Below, piece by piece: positions 8,929 to 19,630 of a DNA stretch of 64,000 nt. This DNA comes from Kitasatospora phosalacinea (GTDB lineage: Bacteria > Actinomycetota > Actinomycetes > Streptomycetales > Streptomycetaceae), in NCBI RefSeq assembly GCF_000716545.1, contig NZ_JNWZ01000017.1, positions 95,858-159,857 on the forward strand, read 5' to 3'. Numbering within the stretch: the first letter of the stretch is position 1; each line of letters begins with the position of its first letter. The translations under genes were made by a program, and so were the position numbers. The notes beneath the pieces were generated by a model. It made no database searches and was not told where the DNA came from. It worked only from the letters and a program-made list of their open reading frames with translations.

Positions 8929-10203
8929 GTGGAGACGGTTCGTACGACCGGAGCGGTGGCGGGGCGCGGGCGGCGGGCCAGGCGGTCCGCGGCGGCCCTG
9001 CTGGTGGGCGGCGCGCTGCTGCTCTCCACCGCGGCCTGCAACGACGACGGCGGTGGCAAGGGCTCGACGGACGCCAAGGGCGGCGCCTCGGCCGGGGCCC
9101 CGGCCGACAGCGGCTCCCCGGCCGACGGCGGCGGCGTCCCGAAGGCCTCGGCGGCCCAGCTGACCGTCACCCCGGCCGACGGCGCGGCCGACGTGCAGCC
9201 GAAGGACGGCCTGCGGGTGGCGGTGACCGGCGGCAAGCTCACCACCGTCACGGTGACCGACAAGAACGGCAAGGCGGTCGACGGCAAGATCTCCGACGAC
9301 GGCCTGAGCTGGAAGCCCGGCGGGCAGCTCGGCGTCGGCACCACCTACACCGTCTCCGCCCAGGCGGTGGACGCCGAGGGCCTGGTGGCCGCCTCGACCA
9401 GCACCTTCACCACGCTGACCCCGGCGAAGACGGCCGGCACCAGCGACAACATCGCCGACAACGGCACCTACGGCGTCGGCATGATCGTCTCGGTGACCTT
9501 CGCCAAGCCGATCAAGAACAAGGAAGCGGTGCTCGGCGGCATCACCGTGACCAGCTCCGACGGCAAGACCGCCCGGGGTCACTGGTTCGGCGACAAGCGG
9601 GTGGACTTCCGCCCGGAGGACTTCTGGACGCCGAACACCAAGGTGACGGTCAAGTACCGGCTCAAGAACGTCGAGGTGTCCCCCGGCGTGTACGGCGACG
9701 TCGACAAGGACGAGCCGTTCGGCATCGGCCGCTACCAGGTCTCGACGGTCGACGCGGCGGCCCACACCATGACGGTGGACAGCGGCGGCGGCAGGACCGA
9801 GACCGTCCCGATCACCGCGGGCAACGACGAGAACCCCTCCTGGAACGGCACCATGCTGATCTACTCCAAGGAGGTGGTGACCCGGATGAACTCGGCCACC
9901 GTCGCCAACGTGAAGGGCGCCGAGTACGACGTCCAGGACGTGCCGCACGCGATGCGGCTGACCCGGACCGGCACCTACGTGCACGGCAACTACTGGGGCG
10001 GCAACGTCTTCGGCCGGACCAACGCCAGCCACGGCTGCGTCGGCCTGGCCGACGTCAAGGGCGGCAGCGACACCTCCAACGGCGGCAAGTTCTTCAAGTC
10101 CTCGATCATCGGGGACGTGGTGAAGATCAAGAACTCCAAGGGCAAGACCGTCGACGGCGACAACGGCCTGAGCGGTTGGACCATCCCGTGGAGCAAGTGG
10201 TAG
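8929..10203 (+). CDS. L,D-transpeptidase lipoprotein, copy 2
   Basis: A 424-residue paralogue of its neighbours, starting at GTG 8929 behind GGGAGGGGA. A lipoprotein signal (LLLSTAACNDDGG) and a low-complexity Gly/Ser/Ala spacer are followed by two Ig-like domains and a YkuD domain. The catalytic motif is HGNYWGG then ASHGCVGL, with the catalytic Cys at about residue 370. The middle (TSDNIADNG, GVGMIVSV, HWFGDKRVDFRPE, YGDVDKDEPF) is nearly identical to copy 3, so these two arose by a relatively recent duplication. The predicted role is beta-lactam-insensitive 3-3 crosslinking. A strong hairpin follows the stop. Confidence 0.93.
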   Translation: METVRTTGAVAGRGRRARRSAAALLVGGALLLSTAACNDDGGGKGSTDAKGGASAGAPADSGSPADGGGVPKASAAQLTVTPADGAADVQPKDGLRVAVTGGKLTTVTVTDKNGKAVDGKISDDGLSWKPGGQLGVGTTYTVSAQAVDAEGLVAASTSTFTTLTPAKTAGTSDNIADNGTYGVGMIVSVTFAKPIKNKEAVLGGITVTSSDGKTARGHWFGDKRVDFRPEDFWTPNTKVTVKYRLKNVEVSPGVYGDVDKDEPFGIGRYQVSTVDAAAHTMTVDSGGGRTETVPITAGNDENPSWNGTMLIYSKEVVTRMNSATVANVKGAEYDVQDVPHAMRLTRTGTYVHGNYWGGNVFGRTNASHGCVGLADVKGGSDTSNGGKFFKSSIIGDVVKIKNSKGKTVDGDNGLSGWTIPWSKW

Positions 10204-10223
10204 CCCGCGGCGTGCGGACCGCG

Positions 10224-10255
10224 ACGGCCCGGTGGTCACCCGACCGCCGGGCCGT
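10224..10255 (+). terminator. Hairpin after L,D-transpeptidase copy 2
   Basis: ACGGCCC-GGTGGTC, a 4-base loop and GACCGCC-GGGCCGT form a 14-bp stem with one G-U pair. There is no T tract, as is common in high-GC actinobacteria. It suggests that copies 2 and 3 are transcribed separately. Confidence 0.6.
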
Positions 10256-10368
10256 CCGCCGTTCGTGACCGTACCGGGACACTTCTCACGCAACGTTTCC
10301 GCCCGCCGACCCGTCATATCAACCGAAAGACCTGTCACCCGACGGGCCGGTGTGTGGGGAGAGCGAAC

Positions 10369-11589
10369 GTGAAGGCGAAGCGCGGGGGATACGCGGTGGT
10401 GGGGGCGCTCGCGGGCGCCCTGGTGCTGATGACCACGGCCGGGTGCAGCACGGACACGGCGAAGGCGGACAGCCCCAAGGGCTCGGCCAGCGCCGCCGCC
10501 GGTGCGGGCTCCGGCGACGCCGTGCCCGCGGTCTCGGCCGCGACCATCGCGATCGAACCGGCCAACGGCGCCACCGGGGTCAAGCCGACCGGCGCGATCA
10601 AGGTGACGGCCGGCAACGGCAAGCTCACCTCGGTCAAGGTCACCGGCCCGGACGGCGTCGAGGTGCCGGGCGAACTGACCTCCGACGGCACCGGCTGGGC
10701 GCCCAAGGGCAGCCTGACCGTCGGCACCGCCTACACCGTGGACGCGCTGGCCGAGGACGGCAAGGGCGTGGTCGCCAACGCGCGCTCCACCTTCACCACG
10801 CTCACCCCCGACAAGGAAGCCGGCACCAGCGACAACATCGCCGACAACGGCGAGTACGGCGTCGGCATGATCGTCTCGGTGCGCTTCGACCGGGCGGTGA
10901 AGAACAAGGACGCGGTGCTGGGCGGCATCACCTTCGAGGCCTCCGACGGCACCACGGTCAAGGGCCACTGGTTCGGCGACAAGCGGGTCGACTTCCGGCC
11001 GGAGAACTACTGGAACCCCGGCACCAAGGTCACCATCCACTACAAGCTGAAGAACGTGGAGACCGCGCCCGGCGTGTACGGCGACGTGGACAAGGACGAG
11101 CCGTTCACCATCGGCCGCTCGCAGGTCTCCACCGTCGACGTCAACACCCACAAGATGGCGGTCGTCCGGGACGGCCAGCAGGTCGACACCGTCGAGTTCA
11201 CCGCCGGCAAGGCCGGGTACGACACCTGGAACGGCGTCATGGTGGTGGAGGCCAAGGAGGGCACCACCCGGATGACCTCGGCCGGCGTCACCAAGGAGGG
11301 CTCCGGCGACGAGTACGACCTGGTGGTTCCGCACGCCATGAGGTTGACGGACTCCGGCACCTACGTGCACGGCAACTCGTGGAGCGCGGGCGTGATCGGC
11401 CACTCCAACGGCAGCCACGGCTGCATCGGCGTGACCGACACCAAGACCGGCAGCCCGAGCGCCCCGGCGGGCAAGCTCTACGACTCCAGCCTGGTCGGGG
11501 ACGTGTTCAAGGTGGTCAACTCCAAGGGCAAGGTGGTCGACCCGTCCAACGGCCTGGGCGGCTGGAACACCCCCTGGGCGCAGTGGTGA
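10369..11589 (+). CDS. L,D-transpeptidase lipoprotein, copy 3
   Basis: A 406-residue lipoprotein (signal ending LMTTAGCSTD) with two Ig-like domains and a YkuD domain. The catalytic motif is HGNSW then GSHGCIGV, with the catalytic Cys at about residue 352. GTG 10369 is chosen because GGGGAGAG sits eight bases upstream; GTG 10354 in the same frame would add five residues without an RBS. It is much closer to copy 2 than to copy 1 across the Ig2-like region (TSDNIADNGEYGVGMIVSV). The spacer after the lipid Cys differs in length from copy 2, as expected for an unstructured wall-spanning linker. The predicted role is peptidoglycan 3-3 crosslinking. Confidence 0.92.
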   Translation: MKAKRGGYAVVGALAGALVLMTTAGCSTDTAKADSPKGSASAAAGAGSGDAVPAVSAATIAIEPANGATGVKPTGAIKVTAGNGKLTSVKVTGPDGVEVPGELTSDGTGWAPKGSLTVGTAYTVDALAEDGKGVVANARSTFTTLTPDKEAGTSDNIADNGEYGVGMIVSVRFDRAVKNKDAVLGGITFEASDGTTVKGHWFGDKRVDFRPENYWNPGTKVTIHYKLKNVETAPGVYGDVDKDEPFTIGRSQVSTVDVNTHKMAVVRDGQQVDTVEFTAGKAGYDTWNGVMVVEAKEGTTRMTSAGVTKEGSGDEYDLVVPHAMRLTDSGTYVHGNSWSAGVIGHSNGSHGCIGVTDTKTGSPSAPAGKLYDSSLVGDVFKVVNSKGKVVDPSNGLGGWNTPWAQW

Positions 11590-11625
11590 CCCTCGGGCGT
11601 CCGTTCGGTTGCTGACGGCATATGC

Positions 11626-11646
11626 CAAACGAATAGTGATCGTTTG
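11626..11646. promoter_or_regulatory. Inverted repeat upstream of the anti-sigma-like ATPase gene
   Basis: CAAACGA and TCGTTTG are perfect 7-bp arms around a 7-base centre, in an AT-richer patch 35-55 bases upstream of the chosen start of the next gene. The size and position suit an operator for a dimeric regulator. No known consensus was recognised. Confidence 0.4.
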
Positions 11647-11680
11647 CTCATTGTCCGTACGCGCCTGCTCGCGTTCCGCA

Positions 11681-12250
11681 ATGATGGGGCGCATGGCGGC
11701 ATGGGGCGAAGCAGAGCGGTCATCACTTCCACTGGCCGGCACCAGAGGTGACGGATCGTCAGGGTTCGGCGCCCCAATGGTGCTGGCCGACCTGGAGCGG
11801 TTGACGCCGGAGGAGATGGAGCACCTCTTCTTCGGCGTCCTCAGCGATCCCGACGCCGCGGAGGAGGTGCGGCTGCCCTCCCGCCCGCAGTCGGCGGGGG
11901 TGGCCCGGCGGCTGGTGCTCTCGGTTTTACGGACGTGGAAACTCCATCAGCCCATGGAGGCGGTGGAGTTGCTCACCGGTGAACTGGTGGCCAACGCCGT
12001 CCGGCACACCGGCGGTCGGATGATCGGACTCAAGGTGACCCGCCGCCCCGGCTGGCTGCGGGTCGAGGTGCGCGACTCCTCGCGCGCCCTGCCCTGCCTG
12101 ATCCAGGCCCCCGAGGTCGGCTACCGCAACGGCCACGGCCTGCGCCTGGTCGAGTCGATCGCCGACCGCTGGGGCGCCGACCTGCTGCCGCGCGGCAAGG
12201 GCGTCTGGTTCGAGATGAAGATCCGCGACCGGGCCGCCGCCACGGCCTGA
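11681..12250 (+). CDS. RsbW-like ATP-binding protein (anti-sigma family) with a TTA codon
   Basis: A 189-residue protein with a HATPase_c fold of the RsbW/SpoIIAB type: ELVANAVRHTGG (N box), a divergent VEVRDSS segment and NGHGLRLVESIADRWG (G box). Streptomycetes have many such proteins; known ones bind or phosphorylate anti-sigma antagonists, others are unassigned. The start is uncertain: ATGs at 11681, 11684 and 11693 are in frame, with weak RBS candidates. Codon 83 (11927-11929) is TTA, the rare leucine codon read by the bldA tRNA, so translation is probably tied to development. No sigma factor or antagonist gene is adjacent, so the partner is unknown. Confidence 0.8.
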   Translation: MMGRMAAWGEAERSSLPLAGTRGDGSSGFGAPMVLADLERLTPEEMEHLFFGVLSDPDAAEEVRLPSRPQSAGVARRLVLSVLRTWKLHQPMEAVELLTGELVANAVRHTGGRMIGLKVTRRPGWLRVEVRDSSRALPCLIQAPEVGYRNGHGLRLVESIADRWGADLLPRGKGVWFEMKIRDRAAATA

Positions 12251-12417
12251 ACCCGCCCCCGCCCGCCCGCCTGGCATCCGAAGGTGAAATCGACCACACG
12301 CCTTGGTTTCGATTTTGTCCCCCGCCCATGGCGTGCGATAGTCATCCAAGTCGGGCGGCACAACCCGGCACTTCCCCTCCGGCGGCACGCACCCCCTTGG
12401 CCCCCGGAGGACGCACA

Positions 12418-12455
12418 GGGGCCCCGGACCGCGAACAACCGCGGACAGGGGCCCC
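12418..12455. terminator. Hairpin between convergent genes
   Basis: GGGGCCCC at 12418-12425 and 12448-12455 can pair around an inner CCGCG/CGCGG stem. It lies between the ATPase gene and sdaA, which converge, so it may end transcription both ways. The rest of the 250-bp gap holds a looser inverted repeat (AAATCGA at 12287-12293, TCGATTT at 12309-12315) and no gene. Confidence 0.5.
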
Positions 12456-12501
12456 GTACCGTTTCCGGGGGCGATCAGGAGCGGTCAGGGGCGGGCGGGC
12501 C

Positions 12502-13887
12502 TCAGCACTCGATGACGTTGACGGCGAGGCCGCCGCGGCTGGTCTCCTTGTACTTGACCTTCATGTCGGCGCCGGTCTCCTTCATGGTCTTGATCGCCTT
12601 GTCGAGGGAGACGTGGTGCCGGCCGTCGCCGCGCAGGGCCATCCGGGCGGCGGTGACGGCCTTGACCGAGGCCATGCCGTTGCGTTCGATGCAGGGGATC
12701 TGGACCAGGCCGCCGACCGGGTCGCAGGTGAGGCCGAGGTTGTGCTCGATGCCGATCTCGGCGGCGTTCTCGACCTGTTCGGGGGAGCCGCCGAGGACCT
12801 CGGCGAGGCCGCCGGCGGCCATCGAGCAGGCGGAGCCCACCTCGCCCTGGCAGCCGACCTCGGCCCCGGAGATGGAGGCGTTCTCCTTGAAGAGCATGCC
12901 GATCGCGCCCGCGGCGAGCAGGAAGCGGACGATGCCGTCCTCCTTCTCCCATTCGGGGGCGGATGCCGGGACGATGAAGTTCAGGTAGTAGTGCAGGACG
13001 GCGGGGATGATGCCCGCGGCGCCGTTGGTGGGGGCGGTGACCACCCGGCGGCCGGAGGCGTTCTCCTCGTTGACGGCCATCGCGTAGAGGGTGACCCACT
13101 CCATCGCGTTGCCCGGGTTCACGCCCTCGGCGCGCAGGGCACGGGCCGCGGACGCGGCGCGGCGGCGGACCTTGAGGCCGCCGGGGAGGATGCCCTCGCG
13201 GGCCATGCCGGCCGCGACGCACTCCTTCATGACGGCCCAGATCTCCAGCAGGCCGGCCCGGATCTCGGCCTCGGTGCGCCAGGCCTTCTCGTTCTCCAGC
13301 ATCAGGCCGGAGATGGACAGGCCGGTCTCCCTGGTCAGCCGCAGCAGCTCCTCGCCGGTGCGGAAGGGGTGGCGCAGCACGGTGTCGTCGGGCTTGACCC
13401 GGGCCTCGCCGATCGCGTCCTCGTCGACCACGAAGCCGCCGCCGACCGAGTAGTAGGTCTTCTCCAGCAGCGTCTCGCCGGAGGCGTCGTACGCCCACAG
13501 GACCATGCCGTTGGCGTGGTACGGGAGCGACTTGCGGCGGTGCAGGACGAGGTCGCCGTCCGGGTCGAAGGGGATCTCGTGGCGGCCGAGCAGGCTGAGC
13601 CGCTTCTCGGTGCGGATCCGTTCGACGTCGAGGTCGGCGCGGTCGACGTCTACCGTGCGGGGCGAGTGGTTCTCCAGGCCGAGCAGGACGGCCTTGGGGG
13701 TGCCGTGGCCGTGGCCGGTGGCGCCGAGCGAGCCGTACAGCTCGGCCCGGACGGTGGCGACCCGCTCCAGCAGGCCCTCGGAGCCCAGGCGGCGGGCGAA
13801 CATCCGGGCCGCGCGCATCGGGCCGACGGTGTGCGAGGAGGAGGGGCCGATGCCGATGGAGAAGAGGTCGAAGACACTGATGGCCAC
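12502..13887 (-). CDS. sdaA: L-serine dehydratase, iron-sulfur type, single chain
   Basis: A 461-residue enzyme that deaminates L-serine to pyruvate and ammonia. Alpha and beta domains are fused: the beta part begins [21 protein letters not shown], and the alpha part carries the cluster motifs [16 protein letters not shown] and [20 protein letters not shown]. The three cluster cysteines are visible. The C-terminus ends NVIEC, with the terminal Cys that in related enzymes folds into the active site as an inhibitory tail. It is the last gene of the gcvT-gcvH-glyA-sdaA order, so glycine turned to serine by GlyA can be drained to pyruvate. A strong hairpin separates it from glyA, so expression may be partly independent. 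Confidence 0.95.
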   Translation of the reverse strand: MAISVFDLFSIGIGPSSSHTVGPMRAARMFARRLGSEGLLERVATVRAELYGSLGATGHGHGTPKAVLLGLENHSPRTVDVDRADLDVERIRTEKRLSLLGRHEIPFDPDGDLVLHRRKSLPYHANGMVLWAYDASGETLLEKTYYSVGGGFVVDEDAIGEARVKPDDTVLRHPFRTGEELLRLTRETGLSISGLMLENEKAWRTEAEIRAGLLEIWAVMKECVAAGMAREGILPGGLKVRRRAASAARALRAEGVNPGNAMEWVTLYAMAVNEENASGRRVVTAPTNGAAGIIPAVLHYYLNFIVPASAPEWEKEDGIVRFLLAAGAIGMLFKENASISGAEVGCQGEVGSACSMAAGGLAEVLGGSPEQVENAAEIGIEHNLGLTCDPVGGLVQIPCIERNGMASVKAVTAARMALRGDGRHHVSLDKAIKTMKETGADMKVKYKETSRGGLAVNVIEC

Positions 13888-13956
13888 GGGGTGACGTCCT
13901 TGTCCGGTCTCGTGGTGGTGCTGGGTCCCGTCTCGTGGACGGGGCGCGGCATGGGA

Positions 13957-13998
13957 CGGGGCACCGCGCGCACGTCTTCCAGTGTGCGCGGTGCCCCG
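13957..13998 (-). terminator. Hairpin between glyA and sdaA
   Basis: CGGGGCACCGCGCGCAC pairs with GTGTGCGCGGTGCCCCG (17 bp, one G-U pair) around an 8-base loop. It lies in the 161-bp gap between the glyA stop and the sdaA start and probably reduces read-through into sdaA. Confidence 0.65.
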
Positions 13999-14048
13999 GG
14001 AAAGCTCGGACGGGCCGCCGGTCGGGCGGGCGGACGAGCGGGGGAGTG

Positions 14049-15317
<1,269 letters not shown>

Positions 15318-15333
15318 CAGGGGGGTCTCCCGG

Positions 15334-15708
15334 TCAGGCGCCGGTGAAGGCGGTGTAGCCGTCGGCGTCGAGCAGCTCGTCGGTCGCCTCGACCCGGACC
15401 TTGAACAGCCAACCGCCCTCGAAGGGCTCCGAGTTGACCAGGGCCGGCTCGTCGATGACCGCCTGGTTGACCTCGGTGACCTCGCCGGTGGCGGGGGAGA
15501 AGAGGTCGCTGACCGACTTGGTGGACTCAAGCTCGCCACAGGTCTCACCCGCGGTGACGGTGTCACCCACCGTCGGGAGCTGGACGTAGACGATGTCGCC
15601 GAGGGCGTCGGCCGCGTGCGCGGTGATGCCGACCGTCGACACCCCGTCCACGGCGGCGGTCAGCCACTCGTGCTCCTTGGTGTACTGCAGGTGCGTGGGG
15701 TTGCTCAT
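15334..15708 (-). CDS. gcvH: Glycine cleavage system H protein
   Basis: A 124-residue lipoyl carrier protein of usual length. It shuttles the aminomethyl group between the P, T and L proteins. The lipoylated lysine is in [13 protein letters not shown]. The N-terminal YTKEHEWL and the C-terminal GGWLFKVR are typical. It lies 92 bases after gcvT. The gcvP gene is absent from this window. Confidence 0.96.
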   Translation of the reverse strand: MSNPTHLQYTKEHEWLTAAVDGVSTVGITAHAADALGDIVYVQLPTVGDTVTAGETCGELESTKSVSDLFSPATGEVTEVNQAVIDEPALVNSEPFEGGWLFKVRVEATDELLDADGYTAFTGA

Positions 15709-15800
15709 GGCGTCATTCTCCAGGATCGCGGGAGGGGAGGGCGCGGCCGTCCGCTGGGCGGACGAACCGGAGGAGGACTGTTCGGAAACGGGAGGGGGGC

Positions 15801-16919
15801 TCAGCGGGCGCGCTTGTAGAACGGCAGCGCGACGACCTCGACCGGTTCGGGCCTGCCCCGGACGTCCACCGCGACGGCGGTGCCGGGCTCGGCGTGCGCG
15901 GCGTCCACGTACGCGATGGCGATCGGCTTGCCCAGGGTCGGGGACGGCGCGCCGGAGGTGATCCGGCCGATCACCGCGCCCTCGGCGTCCACCACGGCGT
16001 ACTCCGCGCGCGGGACGCGCCTGCCCTCGGAGACCAGGCCGACCAGCTTGCGCGGCGCCTCGGCCCCGGCCCGCGCCGCGGCCTTCTCCAGCGCCTCGCG
16101 GCCGACGAAGGCACCGCCGTTGGTGGTCTTGTCGAAGCGCACCACCCGGCCCAGGCCCGCGTCGAACGGGGTCAGGTCGGTGGACAGCTCGTGCCCGTAC
16201 AGCGGCATGCCCGCCTCCAGGCGCAGCGTGTCGCGGCAGGACAGGCCGCACGGGACCAGGCCCTCGGCGGTGCCGGCCTCCGTCAGCGCCGTCCACAGCT
16301 GCTCGGCGTCGGCGGGGGCGCAGAACACCTCGAAGCCGTCCTCGCCGGTGTAGCCGGTGCGGGCCAGCCAGACCTTCCGGCCGGCCACGGTGGCGGGCAG
16401 CAGGGCGTAGTACTTGAGGCCGGGCAGGTCGGCGTCGGTCAGCTTGGCCAGGATGCCGTTGGCCTCCGGGCCCTGGACGGCGAGCAGCGCGTAGGCGTCG
16501 CGGTCGTCGCGGACGACGGCGTCGAAGCCGGCCGCGCGCTCGGTCAGCGCGTCCAGCACCACCTGGGCGTTGGAGGCGTTGGCGACCACCAGGTACTCGT
16601 CCTCGGCGGTGCGGTAGACGATCAGGTCGTCCAGGATGCCGCCGTCCTCGCGGCAGATCATGGTGTAGCGGGCGCGCAGCACGCCCAGCGCGGAGACGAA
16701 GCCGACCAGCGCGTGGTCGAGCAGCTCGCCGGCCTGCGGGCCGGAGACGGTGATCTCGCCCATGTGCGAGAGGTCGAACAGGCCGGCCCGGGTGCGGACG
16801 GCGAGGTGCTCCTCGCGCTCGCTGCCGTAGCGCAGCGGCATGTCCCAGCCCGCGAAGTCGGTCATGGTGGCACCGAGCGAGCGGTGCAGCGCGTCGAGCG
16901 CGGTCAGGCGGAGGGACAC
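15801..16919 (-). CDS. gcvT: Glycine cleavage system aminomethyltransferase (T protein)
   Basis: A 372-residue protein that transfers the methylene group from H protein to tetrahydrofolate, releasing ammonia. Motifs include [30 protein letters not shown] and [16 protein letters not shown] 16919 ([12 protein letters not shown]) is chosen because GGGAG lies just upstream and homologues start here; an in-frame ATG at 16970 falls inside the riboswitch leader. It is the first gene of the operon, directly after the tandem glycine riboswitch. Confidence 0.95.
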   Translation of the reverse strand: MSLRLTALDALHRSLGATMTDFAGWDMPLRYGSEREEHLAVRTRAGLFDLSHMGEITVSGPQAGELLDHALVGFVSALGVLRARYTMICREDGGILDDLIVYRTAEDEYLVVANASNAQVVLDALTERAAGFDAVVRDDRDAYALLAVQGPEANGILAKLTDADLPGLKYYALLPATVAGRKVWLARTGYTGEDGFEVFCAPADAEQLWTALTEAGTAEGLVPCGLSCRDTLRLEAGMPLYGHELSTDLTPFDAGLGRVVRFDKTTNGGAFVGREALEKAAARAGAEAPRKLVGLVSEGRRVPRAEYAVVDAEGAVIGRITSGAPSPTLGKPIAIAYVDAAHAEPGTAVAVDVRGRPEPVEVVALPFYKRAR

Positions 16920-16954
16920 GACAGGACTCCCGGGATCTGGAAACGGGCAGGCTG

Positions 16955-17170
16955 GGGCGAATCTCCCCATCTGTCGTCGAACCTGAGAGCTTCACCGCCT
17001 TCCAACAGGATGGCGGCTTGCACCGTGGGTGGGCGCACGGCGCGGCCGTGTCCACTTTCCAGATCTGCCTCGCCCGGGCGGTAGGGGTGCCTGAGAGATT
17101 CCGGGGAGGACTTGCTCCTTCGGCGCCGGTCGCGGCCCAGCGGGCCGTTCCGGCTCTCCCGCGCGGGTTC
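16955..17170 (-). promoter_or_regulatory. Tandem glycine riboswitch
   Basis: Read on the minus strand the leader contains the first aptamer: CGGGAGAGCC, then CGAAGGAGCAAGTCCTCCCC, AATCTCTCAGGCACC and TCTGGAAAGT. A linker leads to a second aptamer (GGTGAAGCTCTCAGGTTCG, GACAGATGGGGAG). These are the conserved blocks of the gcvT glycine riboswitch. Two aptamers before one expression platform is the common arrangement. It lies immediately upstream of gcvT, and glycine binding normally turns expression on. The exact ends were placed by eye. Confidence 0.93.
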
Positions 17171-17309
17171 GAGCGGCCGGTATGAAGTTTGGGCGGGCCC
17201 ATCATGGCATGCCGGGGGCCGCCCGCGGGAGAGGGGGCGGACCGCCGGCGCACCGGAGCGCCCCCGCGCGCCGCTAACCTGAACGCAACTGCGTACGTGG
17301 AGGGGCGAC

Positions 17310-18077
17310 ATGGGGTTCCCGCTGGGTGGGGTTCCGGAGGGCGGGGCCTGGCCGGCCAACGAACTGGAACGGGTGCTGACGGCCGCGCTCGGCGACCCGG
17401 GGGCGACGCCCCGGGTGATCGAGGTGCTGGCCCGCAGCCAGGTGTGGATCCCGCTGCCGTCCGGCACCGCGCCGGACGCCGAGGCGCTCGACCTGCCCAC
17501 GCTGGAGCTGGCCGGCGCGCCGTACGTCCCGGTGTACTCCTCGCAGGAGCAGTACCTCCAGCACTGCCCGGGCATCCCGTTCGCGATCGCCCCGATGTGG
17601 GAGTTCGCCCGCGGGCTGCCGCTGGGCATCGGCATCGCGGTCAACCCGGAGGCGCCGGTGGGCATCCCGGTGCCGCCGGAGGGCGTCGGCGAGCTGCGGC
17701 GCGGGCCGCGCGGCGAGGAGTGGGAGGCGCGGGGCGTCACCGAGGGCGCCCGGGTGGCGCTCAAGGAGCCCGAGCCGCACCAGGAGCCGTTCGCCTTCCT
17801 GGCCGCCGCGACCAGCGAACTCGTGGCGCTGCCGGGCGTGCTGTCGGCCCGCCGGGCCCTGGCCAGGGTGGAGGGCGAGCCGACCCTGCTGTACGTCGGC
17901 GTGCAGCTGGACCCGGCGGCCCCCGCCGACCCGGCCGAGGTCAACACCGCGCTGGGCCGGGCGCTCGGAACCGCGCCGCCGAGCTGGGGCGTCCACCTGG
18001 TGCTGCTCGACCTGGTCGCCGATCCGGTGGTGGACTGGCTGCTGGGGCGGGTACAGCCGTTCTACGTGCGCCCGTGA
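17310..18077 (+). CDS. SseB-family protein, first copy
   Basis: A 255-residue soluble protein with the SseB N-terminal pattern ([46 protein letters not shown]). The C-terminal part ([20 protein letters not shown]) matches the SseB C-terminal domain. E. coli SseB was named for enhanced serine sensitivity; its biochemical role is unresolved. RBS GGAGGGG lies before ATG 17310. The gene is divergent from the glycine riboswitch operon and is followed 140 bp later by a second SseB-like gene. Placement beside glycine and serine genes suggests a link to serine metabolism, but that is inference. Confidence 0.8.
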   Translation: MGFPLGGVPEGGAWPANELERVLTAALGDPGATPRVIEVLARSQVWIPLPSGTAPDAEALDLPTLELAGAPYVPVYSSQEQYLQHCPGIPFAIAPMWEFARGLPLGIGIAVNPEAPVGIPVPPEGVGELRRGPRGEEWEARGVTEGARVALKEPEPHQEPFAFLAAATSELVALPGVLSARRALARVEGEPTLLYVGVQLDPAAPADPAEVNTALGRALGTAPPSWGVHLVLLDLVADPVVDWLLGRVQPFYVRP

Positions 18078-18217
18078 CGGCGGTCCCCCACCGGGACCGG
18101 TCCCGCTCCGCCGGACGCGCGCGGTACGGCGGCATGACGACCGTCGGGTGCGCCCCATAGGGTTGCCCCGGCACACCGGAGCGCGGTGGAGAGCGGACGA
18201 GAGAGTAGGGCGGCGAC

Positions 18218-19030
18218 GTGACGGGAGCAGCCGGCGACCCGGGGGCGGTCGAGCGCGCCCTCGCAGCGGTCGCACCGGAGCGCTGGGAGGCGTACGAGGG
18301 CCTGCTGCGCGCCCTGGCCGGCGGGCAGGTCTGGATGCTGCTGTGGCACGGCAGCCCCGGCAGCCCGGACGCCCAGTACGGCAACATGGACGTCGGCGGG
18401 CACGGCTACGCGCCCTGCGCCACCTCCCCGGCCCAGCTGGCGGCCAGCGGCTGGACGCGGGCCCACGAGGTGGTCTCCGGGCCGGAGATCGCGTCCTCGC
18501 TCTACCGGTCGCGCTGGGGCCTGTGGCTCGACCCGCACCGCCCCGGCGGCGGCGTCGGGGTGCCCTGGGCCGACCTGCGGCGGATCGCCCTCGGCCTGGA
18601 CCGGCTGCCGGCCGGCCCGCTGCGGATCTCCGAACCCCCCGTGCAGGCCTCGCCGTTCTTCGCCGTGCTGGAGCAGCAGGCGGGTGAGGTGCGGCCGTTG
18701 CGCTCGCTGCGGCGGGCCTGGGTGCAGCCGGTGCTGGGCGAGGCGTACCTGGCGATCGGGCTCGACCTGTACGACGCCTCGCCGCCGTCCGTCGAGGCGG
18801 CCCGGGCGCTGGTGCAGCGGGCCGCCGCGCAGGCGCCCGAGGGGCCCGGGGTGTCCACCGTGATGATGGCCGACGAGTTCGACCCGGTGGCGATGTGGAT
18901 GTGGGCCAACGCCCGCCCGTTCTTCGACCGGCAGGGTCACCCGACCGGCTTCGGTTACGCAGCGCAACCGATGGCCGGGCCCGCCCCGGGCTGGGGGCAG
19001 CCCCCGTGGCCGGGCCACCCGGGCCGGTGA
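18218..19030 (+). CDS. SseB-family protein, second copy
   Basis: A 270-residue protein related to the SseB C-terminal domain (PVLGEAYLAIGLDLYD, FDPVAMWMWANARPFFDR). Its N-terminal half (EAYEGLLRALAGGQVWMLLWHG) is only loosely like copy 1. The C-terminal 35 residues are Gly/Pro-rich and probably disordered. GTG 18218 follows a weak RBS. It probably shares a transcript with the first SseB gene and ends before a strong terminator. Function is unknown. Confidence 0.75.
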   Translation: MTGAAGDPGAVERALAAVAPERWEAYEGLLRALAGGQVWMLLWHGSPGSPDAQYGNMDVGGHGYAPCATSPAQLAASGWTRAHEVVSGPEIASSLYRSRWGLWLDPHRPGGGVGVPWADLRRIALGLDRLPAGPLRISEPPVQASPFFAVLEQQAGEVRPLRSLRRAWVQPVLGEAYLAIGLDLYDASPPSVEAARALVQRAAAQAPEGPGVSTVMMADEFDPVAMWMWANARPFFDRQGHPTGFGYAAQPMAGPAPGWGQPPWPGHPGR

Positions 19031-19052
19031 ACCTACCCTGACGCACTGTCCG

Positions 19053-19096
19053 AAAACCCCCGCTCCGACCTTTTCCCCGGTCGGCGGGGGTTTTTT
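19053..19096 (+). terminator. Rho-independent terminator after the SseB genes
   Basis: CCCCCG-CTCCGACC and GGTCGG-CGGGGG pair around TTTTCCCC, followed by TTTTTT (19091-19096) and preceded by AAAA. The A run gives a T tract on the other strand too, so it may work both ways. Confidence 0.9.
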
Positions 19097-19630
19097 GCCG
19101 TCTTTTGCCAGCTCGTGATCTACGCGCGAAACCCCGGGTTCCACCTGGCGTTTTCCCGCCAGTGGCGGGGTGTCGTCAGTGGCCCTCTTGACGGACACGT
19201 AACAGCTGTGTGAAGAGCGATATGCGTGCGCAACGGAAGTGCATGCCGACAGATCACAGTTGGGCATCCTTCGGCATGGAGGTCTTCCGCCGGGCACTTC
19301 CCATGACAGAGAGTGCTGCGCAATGCGGGGTGCGAGTCGAACCTCACGAAGGTGAACGCGCCCCGGCCGCAGCATGTACCGCACGATGCGCGTCTCGTAC
19401 GGTCGCACCGTGCACGTCGGAGGCGTCCCGCCCGGGACCGCCGCCGTCCCGGGCGCCCCCCTGACCGGAGGGCCGCCCGGAGGAACCCGGCACCACCAGC
19501 AACGCCCTGCTTGCTCAACGCACTTCTGCACCGCCGCACCGGCACCCGGCACCACCGAACCGCTCTGCAACTCCGCACCGCACGCGACTCCGTGGGCCGG
19601 CCACCGTCGGCGAGGGGAACGAACTGACTC
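19097..19630 (+). other. Long non-coding leader of the peptide transporter operon
   Basis: About 530 bases without a gene I can support. It holds hairpins CTGGCG/CGCCAG (19145-19162) and GCCCGGGAC/GTCCCGGGC (19430-19454). A TTGACG (19190s) resembles a -35 element but lacks a clear -10 partner. Short open frames inside (for example one starting near 19374) have no RBS or recognisable product. A long 5' leader or an unannotated small RNA is possible. Confidence 0.4.
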
